A stretch of 64,000 nucleotides of DNA from Escherichia boydii (GCA_041890495.1 CP169086.1:3286001-3350000); one strand, 5' to 3'; positions 46,554-55,899 are shown, counted from the stretch's first letter. Notes: generated from the letters alone by a model not told the origin. Numbers and translations: made by a program.

Positions 46554-47243
46554 TTAAAACATCACCCACGCCACCAGCGGGGCAATCAGCACCATTACTA
46601 CGCCCGAAAGCATCATCACCAGGCTCGCGACAACGCCCTCCTGCTGACCCAGCTCATACGAACGCGCCGTTCCCGCCCCGTGCGACGCCGCGCCGAATCC
46701 TGCCCCTTTCGCCATCCCTTCCCGGATAGAAAGCCGCAGAAAGAGCATATCACCCACCGCCATCCCAAAGACGCCCGTCACCACTACAAATAGCGCCACC
46801 AGATCCGGCTGCCCGCCGAGCGGTTTAGCCGCCGCCAGCGCAAACGGCGTGGTCACCGAGCGCACGGCCAGGCTGCGCTGAATTTCATCGGGCAGCGTAA
46901 ACAGGCGTGCCAGCCAGACGGAGCTACAGACCGCGACCACCGTGGCGGTGATCACGCCTGCGCTGAGCGACATCCAGTGGCGTTTGATAATCGCCAGGTT
47001 GTCGTAAACGGGCACCGCAAAGGCGATGGTCGCCGGGCCGAGCAGCCACAGCAGCCAGTGGGATTCACCAATGTAGTTCTGCCAGGAAATGTGGCCGAAA
47101 ACAAGCATCAGCACCAGCAGGATCGGCGTGAAGACCAGCGGCATCAGCGGTAGCGCATGAAACCGGCGATACAGGCGCTTGTTGGCAAAATAGATTGCCA
47201 GCGTCGCAATCAGGCACAAGACGCTTATCTGAAAGTTAGTCAT
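46554..47243 (-). CDS. LrgB/CidB-family membrane protein
   Basis: A 229-aa membrane protein with about six helices and the family stretch RSVTTPFALAAAKPLGG (about 133-149) plus GAASHGAGTARSYE near the C-terminus. LrgB/CidB proteins work with the holin-like CidA/LrgA upstream and have been linked to murein hydrolase export, programmed lysis and overflow/pyruvate transport. I chose the start MTNFQISVL at 47243, which overlaps the cidA-like gene by 8 bp; the longer start at 47264 adds no family residues. Confidence 0.88.
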   Translation of the reverse strand: MTNFQISVLCLIATLAIYFANKRLYRRFHALPLMPLVFTPILLVLMLVFGHISWQNYIGESHWLLWLLGPATIAFAVPVYDNLAIIKRHWMSLSAGVITATVVAVCSSVWLARLFTLPDEIQRSLAVRSVTTPFALAAAKPLGGQPDLVALFVVVTGVFGMAVGDMLFLRLSIREGMAKGAGFGAASHGAGTARSYELGQQEGVVASLVMMLSGVVMVLIAPLVAWVMF

Positions 47244-47646
47244 GTTTGTGCCTGCTGATTTCAAACCGATAGACTTTATCCACCACCCAGGCGGTCGCTC
47301 CCAGCACCATCAGCGTACTTAGCGCGATCACCGCAAAGATTCGCCAGCCGTCCACCATAAGCAGTTGCGCATAGTTCACCACCGCCACCACCGCCGGAAC
47401 AAAGAACAGCAGCATCTCCGCCAGCAGCCAGCGCGCCCCGGCGCGCACCCAGTTGAGGGGGATCACGCGACACAGAATAAGCGTCAGCATCAGCAGCATT
47501 CCCACCAGGTTGGCAGGCAGCGGCAGATGCAGCCAGCCGACAAGATATTCCGCGAAAACAAACAGTCCCGCGTAGAGCAGTACCTGAACCGGTACCTGGA
47601 GTCGTTGCACAACGGCAGGCGTAACACGGCTTAACGCCACGGCCAT
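47236..47646 (-). CDS. CidA/LrgA-family holin-like protein
   Basis: A 136-aa membrane protein with four helices and the family pattern LPLPANLVGMLLMLTLI and WLLAEMLLFFVPAVVAVVNY. It is holin-like by fold. It is the first gene of the cidAB-like pair, divergent from a CidR-type LysR regulator 100 bp away, which is the usual arrangement. I chose ATG 47646 (MAVALSRVTPAVVQ); the longer upstream start at 47694 would reach into the regulator's promoter. Confidence 0.85.
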   Translation of the reverse strand: MAVALSRVTPAVVQRLQVPVQVLLYAGLFVFAEYLVGWLHLPLPANLVGMLLMLTLILCRVIPLNWVRAGARWLLAEMLLFFVPAVVAVVNYAQLLMVDGWRIFAVIALSTLMVLGATAWVVDKVYRFEISRHKHD

Positions 47647-47748
47647 GGGGGTTTTCCTCAAAAATGAGACGAGGCGCCAGTATAGTGAGCGCACGGTGTG
47701 GACTGAAATGAATTAAAATCATCAAAGGTATAGTTTCGAGGAATAATC

Positions 47749-48636
47749 ATGGACATAAGAACGCTGCGCTATTTTGTCGAAGTGGTTCGTCAGCAAAGTT
47801 TTACCCGCGCAGCGGAGAAGTTGTTTGTTACCCAGCCCACCATCAGCAAAATGCTGAAAAACCTCGAAGATGAACTGAACTGTACCCTGCTGATCCGCGA
47901 CGGGCGCAAGCTTTTGCTGACCGACACCGGACGCGTGGTGTTCGAACGCGGGCTGGCGATTCTGGCGGAGTTTCGCCAGCTGGAAGCAGAGCTGGACGAT
48001 ATTAATCATCTGACCAAAGGGGTGCTTCGCCTCGGCATTCCACCAATGGTCGGCATGATGATGGCCGGGCCGATTAGCCTGTTTCGCCAGCGTTATCCCG
48101 GCGTTGAGCTGAAGATTTCGGAGTTTGGTGGGTTAACCGTCCAGCAGGCCGTCACCAACGGCGAGCTCGACGTGGCAATGACCGCTCTCCCCGTTGAGGA
48201 AGAGAGCGGCCTGGCGACGCTTCCGCTCTTTAGCCATCCGCTGTGCGTGCTGGTGCCCCGCTCCGGCGACTGGCTGAAGAGGGAGTCGGTGAAGCCTGAA
48301 CTGCTCGGCGAGCATCCTCTGCTGATTTACAACGAAGATTTCGCCCTCAGCCGCCAGCTAATGACGCTGTTTAACCAGCATAACGTCAAGCCGCGCATTG
48401 CGGTGCGCAGCGGACAGTGGGATTTCCTGGCGGCGATGGTGCAGGCAGGCGTGGGGATTGCCATTCTGCCGCAGCCGATTTGCGAGCGTCTGGATAAAAA
48501 CACGCTGCGCTGGATCCCGCTGGAGAGCGACCTGCACTGGCAGTTAGGGATGATCTGGCGTGAAGGGGTTTATTTGTCGCAGAGCGCGCAGGCGTGGCTG
48601 CAGTGTTGTGAGGGGTTTTGGGTGCGGTCTGAATAG
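47749..48636 (+). CDS. CidR-like LysR-family regulator
   Basis: A 295-aa regulator. The N-terminal HTH is classical LysR (MDIRTLRYFVEVVRQQSFTR, VTQPTISKMLKNLE), followed by the periplasmic-binding-like effector domain with LRLGIPPMVG and GVGIAILPQPI. CidR of Gram-positives activates cidABC in response to acetate/overflow metabolism. Its location beside cidAB-like genes and just after the acetate operon fits that role. It is divergent from the cid-like pair and followed by a REP. Confidence 0.88.
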   Translation: MDIRTLRYFVEVVRQQSFTRAAEKLFVTQPTISKMLKNLEDELNCTLLIRDGRKLLLTDTGRVVFERGLAILAEFRQLEAELDDINHLTKGVLRLGIPPMVGMMMAGPISLFRQRYPGVELKISEFGGLTVQQAVTNGELDVAMTALPVEEESGLATLPLFSHPLCVLVPRSGDWLKRESVKPELLGEHPLLIYNEDFALSRQLMTLFNQHNVKPRIAVRSGQWDFLAAMVQAGVGIAILPQPICERLDKNTLRWIPLESDLHWQLGMIWREGVYLSQSAQAWLQCCEGFWVRSE

Positions 48637-48712
48637 TGCCGGGTGGCGGCTTCGCCTTACCCGGCCTACGGTTCAAACGTAGGCCCGGTAAGCGCAGCGC
48701 CACCGGGCAAAA
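48637..48712. repeat. REP/BIME element between the LysR gene and yjcE
   Basis: Nearly the same pair of units as at 40651: GTGCCGGGTGGCGGCTTCGC...CCGGCCTAC and GTAGGCCCGGTAAGCGCAGC...CACCGGGC. It lies between convergent genes. Confidence 0.88.
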
Positions 48713-48717
48713 TAGCG

Positions 48718-50364
48718 CTACTGATTCTCTATTAACAACGCTTCAAGCAAATCGAGATCGTGCAGTAATTTTTGCAGCGTTTCGTTGCTGATCTCCCGCG
48801 TGGCGCGCAGGTGGTAAAGTTCAGCACGTTCAGAACGCAATGCCGCCAGACGGAAGCGACGCTCAAGGTTCTCTTCCTGCACGGAACTTTCAACGTCGTT
48901 ACGTCCATCGGCGCGACGACGCAGGTTACCAATGACGCGAGAACTGACCTCCGTAAGCAGCTGGTTATCGATATTCTCTTCGGTATCCGCCGCCAGACGC
49001 TCCTCCATTTTCTGGATCGCCACAATCGCCACTTCTGCCGTTGCCGCTCGCGCAATACGTTCCTCTTTCAATTGTTGCGAATGGTCCGCGACTTCAATGT
49101 GTTGTAGCAGAATAGGCAACATCACCACGCCGACAAACAGCGAGAAGAGAATGACGCCAGCCGCCAGGAACACCAGCTCATAGCGCGCCGGGAAGACGTT
49201 ACCATCCGGCAAGAGCAGCGGGATAGAGAGCACACCGGCCAGAGTGATCGCCCCACGCACCCCGGCGAAAGACGCGATCAGGATTTCTCGTGTGGTCCAC
49301 GAACCAAACTCCATCGGCTTCTTCTTCAGGAAGCGGTTGCTGAACTTTTTCATCGTCCACAGCCAGCCGAAACGGACCAGCATCAGCGCCGCATATATCA
49401 GAATAATATCGGTAAACAGCATCCAGATTTCGACGTTAGGGTCGATTTCTGCCGCCATCAGCGACGTCTCCAGAATACCCGGCAGCTGCAGACCTAACAG
49501 CAGGAACACCATGCCGTTAAAGACAAATTCCAGCATCGCCCAGGTGCTGTTTGCACGCAGGCGCATTGCCAGCGGCGCACGGCGCATCACACCGGAGCGG
49601 GTGATGGTCATCCCGGCGGCAACCGCAGCGAGGATGCCCGAAACGCCAATATGTTCGGCAATCAGATAAGAAGCGAATGGCAGCAAGAACAGCAGAACGA
49701 TCTGCGTCGCGGGTTCATCACCGCCCCAGCGGCTGAGGAATCGCAGCGAGCGACCATACAGCCAGCTCACCACAAAACCAGCGAGAATACCGCCAATGGC
49801 TACTTTCATAAATTCGACCGTTGCACCGCCAACGGTGAAGATCATCGTCCCCATCGCCACTGCCACGGCAAACTTCAACGACACCAGGCCGGAGGCGTCA
49901 TTCATCAACGCTTCGCCCTGCAAAATGCCCATGATTTTTTTCGGGATGCGCCCTTCGCCAACAATCCCGGAGAGCGCCACAGCATCGGTCGGAGAAAGCA
50001 CCGCCGCCAGCGCAAAGGCGGGGATCAGCGGAATGCCCGGCACCACCCAGTAAATAAGGAAGCCAATGCCGACCACGGTGACCACCACCAGCGCCAGTGC
50101 GAGGCCGAAAATCTCTCGACCATGTTCAAGAAATTCACGGGTCGGCGTTTTCCAGCCATCAGCGAACAGCAACGGCGGGATAAACAAGACTAAAAAGAGT
50201 TCAGGATCAAACTCCACATGCAAACCAAACGTCGGCCACGCCAGTAGCGCACCGATGGCGATTTGCATAAGCGGAAGCGGGATCTGAAAGGGCATGACAC
50301 GAGTGACCACCCCGGACAGCGAGACCACGAGGGTCATTATCAGTATGGTGAAGAAGATTTCCAT
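48718..50364 (-). CDS. yjcE: Putative Na+/H+ antiporter YjcE (CPA1/NhaP type)
   Basis: A 548-aa cation/proton antiporter. About twelve membrane helices occupy residues 1-400, with the CPA1 features LFIPPLLFADG, SPTDAVALSG (ion-binding Asp) and EALMNDASGL, and then AGVRGAITLAG. The C-terminal 130 residues are a charged cytoplasmic helical tail (EERIARAATAEVAIVAIQ, DLDLLEALLIENQ). It matches E. coli YjcE in length. The transported cation in vivo is not established. Confidence 0.92.
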   Translation of the reverse strand: MEIFFTILIMTLVVSLSGVVTRVMPFQIPLPLMQIAIGALLAWPTFGLHVEFDPELFLVLFIPPLLFADGWKTPTREFLEHGREIFGLALALVVVTVVGIGFLIYWVVPGIPLIPAFALAAVLSPTDAVALSGIVGEGRIPKKIMGILQGEALMNDASGLVSLKFAVAVAMGTMIFTVGGATVEFMKVAIGGILAGFVVSWLYGRSLRFLSRWGGDEPATQIVLLFLLPFASYLIAEHIGVSGILAAVAAGMTITRSGVMRRAPLAMRLRANSTWAMLEFVFNGMVFLLLGLQLPGILETSLMAAEIDPNVEIWMLFTDIILIYAALMLVRFGWLWTMKKFSNRFLKKKPMEFGSWTTREILIASFAGVRGAITLAGVLSIPLLLPDGNVFPARYELVFLAAGVILFSLFVGVVMLPILLQHIEVADHSQQLKEERIARAATAEVAIVAIQKMEERLAADTEENIDNQLLTEVSSRVIGNLRRRADGRNDVESSVQEENLERRFRLAALRSERAELYHLRATREISNETLQKLLHDLDLLEALLIENQ

Positions 50365-50465
50365 GCGTTCCCTGTTTGCGATGTTTTTTTATGACCTGAG
50401 AAAAGCGTTATGCCTGAATTCTCATTTTTTCAGAATATCGCAAAAGCTCACACAATGTGCGGAGA

Positions 50466-50499
50466 AAATAAAAACGGGCAGCCATTGCCACCCGTTTTC
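50466..50499 (-). terminator. Intrinsic terminator of ghxP
   Basis: On the minus strand AAAACGGGTGGCAATGGCTG continues as CCCGTTTTTATTTTC, a stem of at least 8 bp with U-rich tail, 17 bp after the ghxP stop. Confidence 0.88.
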
Positions 50500-50515
50500 A
50501 GAATCCGATGAAAGA

Positions 50516-51865
50516 TTAGATAGCCCAGCCACCCGCATAGAAGGTCACCAGCGCCACGGCGATAACGACCGTACCGATGTTCAACTTGCGCCATTCGCCG
50601 GAAACCAGACGCCCAATCACCAGAGTCGCGAAGCCGATCATGATGCCTGTTACGATGTTACAGGTCAGCACGATGAATACCGCCGTAACCAGACCCGCCA
50701 TCGCATCAACAAAATCAGCAAAGTCGATTTTCGCCACGTTGCTCAGCATCAGCAGGCCAACGTACATCAGCGCCGGAGCCGTTGCATACCCCGGAACGAG
50801 GTAAGAGAGCGGAGAGAGGAACAGAATCAGCAGGAACAGCACGCCAACGGTGATAGCCGTCAAACCGGTTTTACCGCCCGCCGCCGTACCCGCCGCAGAC
50901 TCGATGTATACCGCTGCCGGAGCTGCACCCACCAGGCCAGAGAAAACGCTGCTCATGGAGTCAGTGGTCAGTGCTTTCCCACCGTCGATAATTTGCCCAT
51001 CTTTATCCAGCAGGTTCGCCTGGCCGGCGACGGCACGGATAGTTCCGGTGGCATCAAATACTGCCGTCATTACCAGCGCCAGAACGCTTGGCAGGACTAC
51101 AGGATTCAGCGCGCCCATAATGTCCAGGCTGCCAATCAGTGAGTTGCCGTTTTCATCGCTCAATGAAGGCATGGCGAAAACGCCGGAGAAATGGACGTTA
51201 GGATCGAAGATCAAACCGACAATTGAGATACCGATAATGGTCAGCAGAATGCCACCAGGGACTTTCAGTTTTTCCAAGCCGATGATCACCGCCAGACCTA
51301 CCAGTGACATAATCACCGGGAAGGTCGCGAAATCACCCAGCGCAACGGGCAGACCATCAAGCGGGTTTTTAATCACCAGACCGACACCGTTAGCGGCAAT
51401 GAGCAGCAGGAACAGACCGATACCAATCCCCGTGCCGTGCGCCACACCGTGCGGCAAGTTGCGCAAAATCCAGCTACGGATACCCGTGGCAGAAATTACC
51501 GTAAACAGCACACCCATCAGGAACACGGCACCCAGCGCGACAGGTACGCTAATATGTTGCCCCAGCACCAGGCTGAATGCGGTAAATGCCGTCAGGGAGA
51601 TGGCGCAACCAATCGCCAACGGCAGATTAGCCCACAGACCCATCACGATAGAACCGAGTCCGGCAACCAGACAGGTTGCAACGAAAACTGCCGCAGGCGG
51701 GAAGCCTGCTTTACCCAACATACCTGGAACGACGATGACCGAGTAGACCATCGCCAGAAACGTTGTTAACCCGGCAACCACTTCCTGACGGACAGTGCTT
51801 CCACGTTGTGAAATTTTAAACCAGGCGTCGAGTGAACCGCCGGTACGCGCTGATGGCGTAGACAT
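50516..51865 (-). CDS. ghxP: Guanine/hypoxanthine permease GhxP
   Basis: A 449-aa NCS2 (AzgA-like) proton-coupled purine base permease; E. coli YjcD/GhxP imports guanine and hypoxanthine. Features are the N-terminal [21 protein letters not shown], the membrane-core [14 protein letters not shown] (TM8 with substrate-binding residues) and the [21 protein letters not shown] segment (TM10). Length equals E. coli. Upstream are PurR-like sequences, so control by purine supply is likely. Confidence 0.94.
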
Positions 51866-51977
51866 AAGAAAACATCCCCTGAGAGTTTAATTTTCGTCAA
51901 GATGCGTGGCGGACAATCCCCTGCCAGCGAAACGTTATCTTCCTGCTCCAGGTTTGCGACAATTTGCTGCGTCGCAA

Positions 51978-52038
51978 AAAAGCAAACGTTTAGCTCCGCG
52001 CATACAAAACGGGTGGTAAAAAAAGCAAACGATTATCC
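51978..52038. promoter_or_regulatory. Two candidate PurR boxes upstream of ghxP
   Basis: AAGCAAACGTTTAGCT (about 51980-51995) and AAGCAAACGATTATCC (about 52023-52038) resemble the PurR consensus ACGCAAACGTTTGCGT, the first more closely. They lie 115-175 bp upstream of ghxP, a purine-transport gene. This is consensus matching only. Confidence 0.55.
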
Positions 52039-52086
52039 GGCGATCATAGCGGCTTTTTCAACCGAAGTTTGCTGCTTTTTTCTCTT

Positions 52087-52650
52087 TTATTGTCTTGACG
52101 ATGAAAAACCAGGCAATTGATGCGCAAACGTTATCGTCGGTGCGCAAGATTTCTCTACTTTTGTCTTCCATGCCTGAATATGCGGAAGATTAGCGATACC
52201 GCCGCGTGCCAGCAGGGCAAAAATCGGGAAGCTCATCTGAATGTCGGCCATGCTGAGCGAATTCCCGGCAAACCAGCTGTTTTTGGCAAGATGTGACTCA
52301 ATAAAGCGCGCATGGGTTTCAAGCTGCCGGTTGAGGTACGCTTTCTGCACCCCCTGCCCCAGCGCTTTGCCCAGGGTTCTGATACCAAACGGCACGGGCG
52401 GCTTGCCGAGGCTGTTGAAGACCAGCTTCATTAACAGCAGCGGCATCAGCGACCCTTCCGCATAATGCAACCAGAAGCGGTACTGCACCTTATGCGCCGG
52501 ATCTAAAGGCTTAAGCCGCGACTCGGGATCGTACGTCTCCTGCAGATACTCCAGAATGGCGCCTGACTCTGCGAGGATCAGTCCGTTATCTTCGATGACC
52601 GGTGATTTGCCCAACGGATGCACCTTTTTGAGAGCCTCAGGTGCCAGCAT
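52087..52650 (-). pseudogene. Glutathione S-transferase family protein, N-terminally truncated
   Basis: 187 codons are readable. The thioredoxin-like domain is present from MLAPEALKKVHPLGKSPVIE (the cis-Pro loop and ESGAILEYL glutathione site), followed by the all-helical C-terminal domain (MADIQMSF is typical). Full-length relatives begin about 30-35 residues earlier with beta1-alpha1, which holds the catalytic residue. No matching sequence is found upstream in any frame; the upstream 110 bp are the SraL promoter region. I therefore read it as a 5'-deleted gene. A divergent but functional short form cannot be excluded. Confidence 0.65.
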
Positions 52651-52771
52651 GTTATCGAGCCGTATACCGTTCAGGATTGCGATAAAAAATCGTCTGAGAT
52701 GACAAAAATATTGCGGTTAAAAAGTATACTTTTACACTGGCGAAGAAACGTCGGTGACATACAATTAAAGC

Positions 52772-52916
52772 ATCAACACCAACCGGAACCTCCACCACGT
52801 GCTCGAATGAGGTGTGTTGACGTCGGGGGAAACCCTCCTGTGTACCAGCGGGATAGAGAGAAAGACAAAGACCGGAAAACAAACTAAAGCGCCCTTGTGG
52901 CGCTTTAGTTTTGTTC
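52772..52916 (+). ncRNA. sraL: Small regulatory RNA SraL (RyjA)
   Basis: The location between soxR and ghxP, the length (about 145 nt) and the sequence (CCACGTGCTCGAATGAGG, CGGGGGAAACCCTCCTGTG, ending in a terminator) match my knowledge of SraL, an Hfq-binding sRNA that represses trigger factor (tig) and is RpoS-dependent. The -10 TACAAT is at 52760-52765. The terminator hairpin CTAAAGCGCC-CTTGT-GGCGCTTTAG overlaps the soxR 3' end in antisense. Confidence 0.82.
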
Positions 52917-53369
52917 ATCTTCCAGCAAGCGTGCGCCGGTACCTTCTTCTCCTAAGCGGTCGCCCGGGTTACGCAACGGGCAATCACTGCGCGAAAGGCA
53001 GCCACAACCAATACATCCGTCCAGTTCGTCACGCAGCGCCACTAAGGTATGAATGCGCCGATCCAACTCTTCTCGCCATTGGGACGAAAGCTGTTTCCAC
53101 TCTTTCGCACTTAACGTATGCCCTTCGGGCAACACGCCAAACGCTTCACCAATGGTCGCCAGCGGAATGCCAATACGCTGAGCAATTTTGATAATTGCAA
53201 CATATCGCAACACATCACGTTTATATCGCCGCTGATTGCCGCTGTTACGGATACTGGTAATCAACCCTTTACTTTCATAGAAATGCAGCGCCGATACCGC
53301 CACACCGCTGCGTTTCGCCACTTCGCCGGGGGTTAGCAGCGCTTTAATGCGGGGTAATTTCTTTTCCAT
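52905..53369 (-). CDS. soxR: Redox-sensing transcription factor SoxR
   Basis: A 154-aa MerR-family activator. N-terminal HTH (LTPGEVAKRSGVAVSALHFY), a dimerisation helix, and the [2Fe-2S] ligands Cys119, Cys122, Cys124 and Cys130 (CIGCGCLSRSDC) are all present. Oxidation by redox-cycling drugs or NO remodels the soxS promoter. Length equals E. coli SoxR. Divergent from soxS, with its start next to the operator. Confidence 0.97.
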   Translation of the reverse strand: MEKKLPRIKALLTPGEVAKRSGVAVSALHFYESKGLITSIRNSGNQRRYKRDVLRYVAIIKIAQRIGIPLATIGEAFGVLPEGHTLSAKEWKQLSSQWREELDRRIHTLVALRDELDGCIGCGCLSRSDCPLRNPGDRLGEEGTGARLLEDEQN

Positions 53370-53376
53370 AAATCGC

Positions 53377-53407
53377 TTTACCTCAAGTTAACTTGAGGAA
53401 TTATACT
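53377..53407 (+). promoter_or_regulatory. soxS promoter with SoxR box
   Basis: TTTACC (53377-53382) and TATACT (53402-53407) are separated by 19 bp, the overlong spacer of MerR-type promoters. The spacer contains the perfect 18-bp palindrome CCTCAAGTTAACTTGAGG (53381-53398), the SoxR operator. Confidence 0.96.
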
Positions 53408-53466
53408 CCCCCGCAGAGAAAACGACGAATTAACCGAGATAGTTGTATCTACAGAGGGGCAACCTT

Positions 53467-53793
53467 ATGTCGCATCAGCAGATTATTCAGACGCTTATTG
53501 AATGGATTGATGACCATATCGACCAACCGTTGAACATTGATGTGGTCGCTAAAAAGTCGGGCTATTCGAAATGGTATTTACAGAGAATGTTCCGCACGGT
53601 CATGCATCAGACCTTAGGTGAGTACATTCGCCAGCGCAGACTGCTGCTGGCGGCGCAGGCGCTACGCTCAACGCAGCGGCCCATTTTTGATATCGCGATG
53701 GATCTTGGCTATGTTTCGCAACAAACCTTTTCCCGCGTGTTTCGCCGCGAGTTTGACCGCACGCCGAGCGACTACCGCCACCAGTTGAATTAA
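53467..53793 (+). CDS. soxS: Superoxide-response activator SoxS
   Basis: A 108-aa single-domain AraC/XylS activator with two HTH motifs (NIDVVAKKSGYSKWYLQRMF and IFDIAMDLGYVSQQTFSRVF). It is made when SoxR is oxidised and turns on sodA, zwf, acrAB and other genes, which links it to multidrug tolerance. The start at 53467 (MSHQQIIQTLIEW) gives the family length; an upstream ATG at 53443 would begin within the 5' UTR. It converges on pdeC. Confidence 0.96.
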   Translation: MSHQQIIQTLIEWIDDHIDQPLNIDVVAKKSGYSKWYLQRMFRTVMHQTLGEYIRQRRLLLAAQALRSTQRPIFDIAMDLGYVSQQTFSRVFRREFDRTPSDYRHQLN

Positions 53794-53799
53794 TGAAAC

Positions 53800-55365
53800 T
53801 CAGTGCAAAGGTTGCTGCTGCCAGGTCATAAATTCCTGGGGCGGCATCGCTTTCGCGAAGTGCCATCCCTGACAAAACTGGACGCCGCGCTTCAACAGCC
53901 AGCTCACCTGCTCTGCCGTCTCAACCCCTTCCGCAATGGTTTTCAGCCGCAGGCTTTGCGCCATCTCGATAATATGCTCAGCGATCAGGTGGCTGGTGCT
54001 GTTGGTCGTTAAGGTATCGATAAACGATTTATCGATTTTCAGAATATCCACGTTCAGCGAATAGAGGTTGTGCAGGTTCGAGTAACCGGTACCGAAATCA
54101 TCGATCGCGACTTCATAACCCGCCTGGCGGAAAGCCTGAATCACCGGCGTGGTTTTCGGCACATCGATAAAACCGCGTTCCGTCACTTCTATTTTGATTT
54201 GCTGCGCACGGACGGCGTAGTGGTGAGCCTTCTCGGAAATCATGGCGATCAGCCGCGAGGAGTGGAAATCCGTGGCCGACAGGTTAATCGAAATATAGAG
54301 ATGCGGATGCTCGGCCAGGAAATGGCCCAGATCGTTGAACACCTCCTCAACGACATAGTCCGTAATCCGCTCGCTCATCCCTTCATTTTCCGCCAGCGGA
54401 ATAAATTCAGCCGGGCTCATCACCTGCCCGTTAAAGCCTGGCCAGCGTAACAACGCCTCCGCGCCGACACACCGGTTGTTCTTGATATCAATAATCGGCT
54501 GATAGTGCACGCAAAGCTGTCGTTTGTTCAGCGCCCGGTGCAGTAAGCGCCCCGGCGAATTTAGCTCACGATGGGTACGGGACCATACCAGCAAAATAAT
54601 AATGCTGCAGATCATGCCCAGCGGTAGCGTCAACGTCGTCTGGTGATAAAGCGTTTCATAAAAGCGTTTATTCGATGTCGAGACAATGGCCGCAATCGGT
54701 CTTTTGGAAGATGTTACGATCGTATAAAAGCGGTTATCTTTTTGAAATACCGATTCCTTATCTCGAATCATCGAATTTAATAAAGAAACATTGGCTTTCT
54801 GGCTGACGGAAAAGAAAGCGTTGGTTACCGTGTCGTACACTCCCCACGACAGAGAATGATCCGCGGACATGACTTCGCTGTATGAAAGTGGATTGACGAC
54901 CACCACATAATTTCCACGCTGCATATATGTCATTTTATAGCCAGTATAAAATGGGGTATCGCGATAATAATAGATAGCGACGTCAGGTTTACGCGTGTAA
55001 TTAGCGGCAGGAATGGCGTAGGGCTGATCCGGTGTAAAAACAGTCGAACAAAGAAAATTCTGACCTTCAGCGTAAATTAAATCGGCGACAAACAGGCGGC
55101 CACGAACAACGTTCAGCATATATTGACGGTGTCCTGGCGTACAAAGCCCACCCTGATATTTTTCAGCCTCGTCCCGGGCCAGGTCAACCTGTTGAATAAC
55201 CAGCTCTGTTTTGTCTAAAGCCAGTTCAGCAAATGTGCGTAGCTGGGAGCTTGTTTCAGACACGGCGCGTAGCTGGGCAAACCATAGCGCAAGCATCACA
55301 GGCAGCATAACTACCATGATGATCCCTACCACCCTGAGCATTTTGCGCCGCGCGCTACGATTCAT
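53800..55365 (-). CDS. pdeC: c-di-GMP phosphodiesterase PdeC (YjcC)
   Basis: A 521-aa inner-membrane enzyme with two TM segments flanking a periplasmic CSS-motif sensor domain (about 35-220), then a cytoplasmic EAL domain. Sensor cysteines are present (LCTPGH and FLCSTV; the classic CSS reads CST here). The EAL domain shows EALLRWPG, the SINLSATD segment, DDFGTGYSN and GVET, so it should hydrolyse c-di-GMP. In E. coli, PdeC activity is set by DsbA/DsbB redox and proteolysis. I chose ATG 55365 (MNRSARRKMLRVV, RBS GGGCGGG); an upstream start adds 27 residues lacking homology. Next to soxS, as in E. coli. Confidence 0.92.
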   Translation of the reverse strand: MNRSARRKMLRVVGIIMVVMLPVMLALWFAQLRAVSETSSQLRTFAELALDKTELVIQQVDLARDEAEKYQGGLCTPGHRQYMLNVVRGRLFVADLIYAEGQNFLCSTVFTPDQPYAIPAANYTRKPDVAIYYYRDTPFYTGYKMTYMQRGNYVVVVNPLSYSEVMSADHSLSWGVYDTVTNAFFSVSQKANVSLLNSMIRDKESVFQKDNRFYTIVTSSKRPIAAIVSTSNKRFYETLYHQTTLTLPLGMICSIIILLVWSRTHRELNSPGRLLHRALNKRQLCVHYQPIIDIKNNRCVGAEALLRWPGFNGQVMSPAEFIPLAENEGMSERITDYVVEEVFNDLGHFLAEHPHLYISINLSATDFHSSRLIAMISEKAHHYAVRAQQIKIEVTERGFIDVPKTTPVIQAFRQAGYEVAIDDFGTGYSNLHNLYSLNVDILKIDKSFIDTLTTNSTSHLIAEHIIEMAQSLRLKTIAEGVETAEQVSWLLKRGVQFCQGWHFAKAMPPQEFMTWQQQPLH

Positions 55366-55777
55366 TTCCCGCCCTATATCCCTGCATGTTGTACGCCTGT
55401 AGTAATGAAGGCCGGATGCTTTGTTAAACAGGTGATTACGTTGCATGAATCATGCGAAGTTAGCAACTGACTTTTAGTATTAAAAATCTTAAATTCCGTT
55501 ATGACGATAATATTTTCCCGTAAGTTAAACTGTAAGTATTCGTTCCGTTTCAATTAAGGAAAATAATTATCCAGCCCGCCGGGGCAGGCGGGAAGATAAC
55601 ACAACAGACGATCGTTGATTAAGCCAAATGTCTGACAGCATGAAAAAAGTACAACTTCATCATGACGTTTTATGCTATTTGCTCTGGGGAACTGTGTTCG
55701 TTGATTTATAAATAATCAGTCTTCACCACAGTATTTTGAGTATTGGCGGAGAATAACGCCCTTCTTATAAAAACCGA

Positions 55778-55899
55778 ATTTGCGGTATCCCCACTTGCCC
55801 GATGGGCGTTTCCGGCGCGTTGTGGGTTCACCTCCTCATGCGCCGAGGCTGGTCCTGCCTACAGAATCGCTTTTCCTGAGGAATAAAATCCTCTTTTTT
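55778..55899 (+). ncRNA. Candidate small RNA upstream of yjcB
   Basis: A promoter-like pair TTGGCG (55743-55748) and TATAAA (55766-55771), 17 bp apart, and an intrinsic terminator (GAGGA-ATAAAA-TCCTC plus T6, 55878-55899) bracket about 120 nt. Internal hairpins include GCCCGATGGGC and GGCGC...GCGCC; the latter's loop carries CACCTCCTC, complementary to Shine-Dalgarno sequences. No reading frame explains the terminator. This is inference from sequence pattern alone. Confidence 0.45.

Noticed and set aside
52652..52918. 88-codon minus-strand frame across the SraL locus.
   Set aside because: It is antisense to a recognised sRNA and its terminator, with no SD and no protein-like composition.
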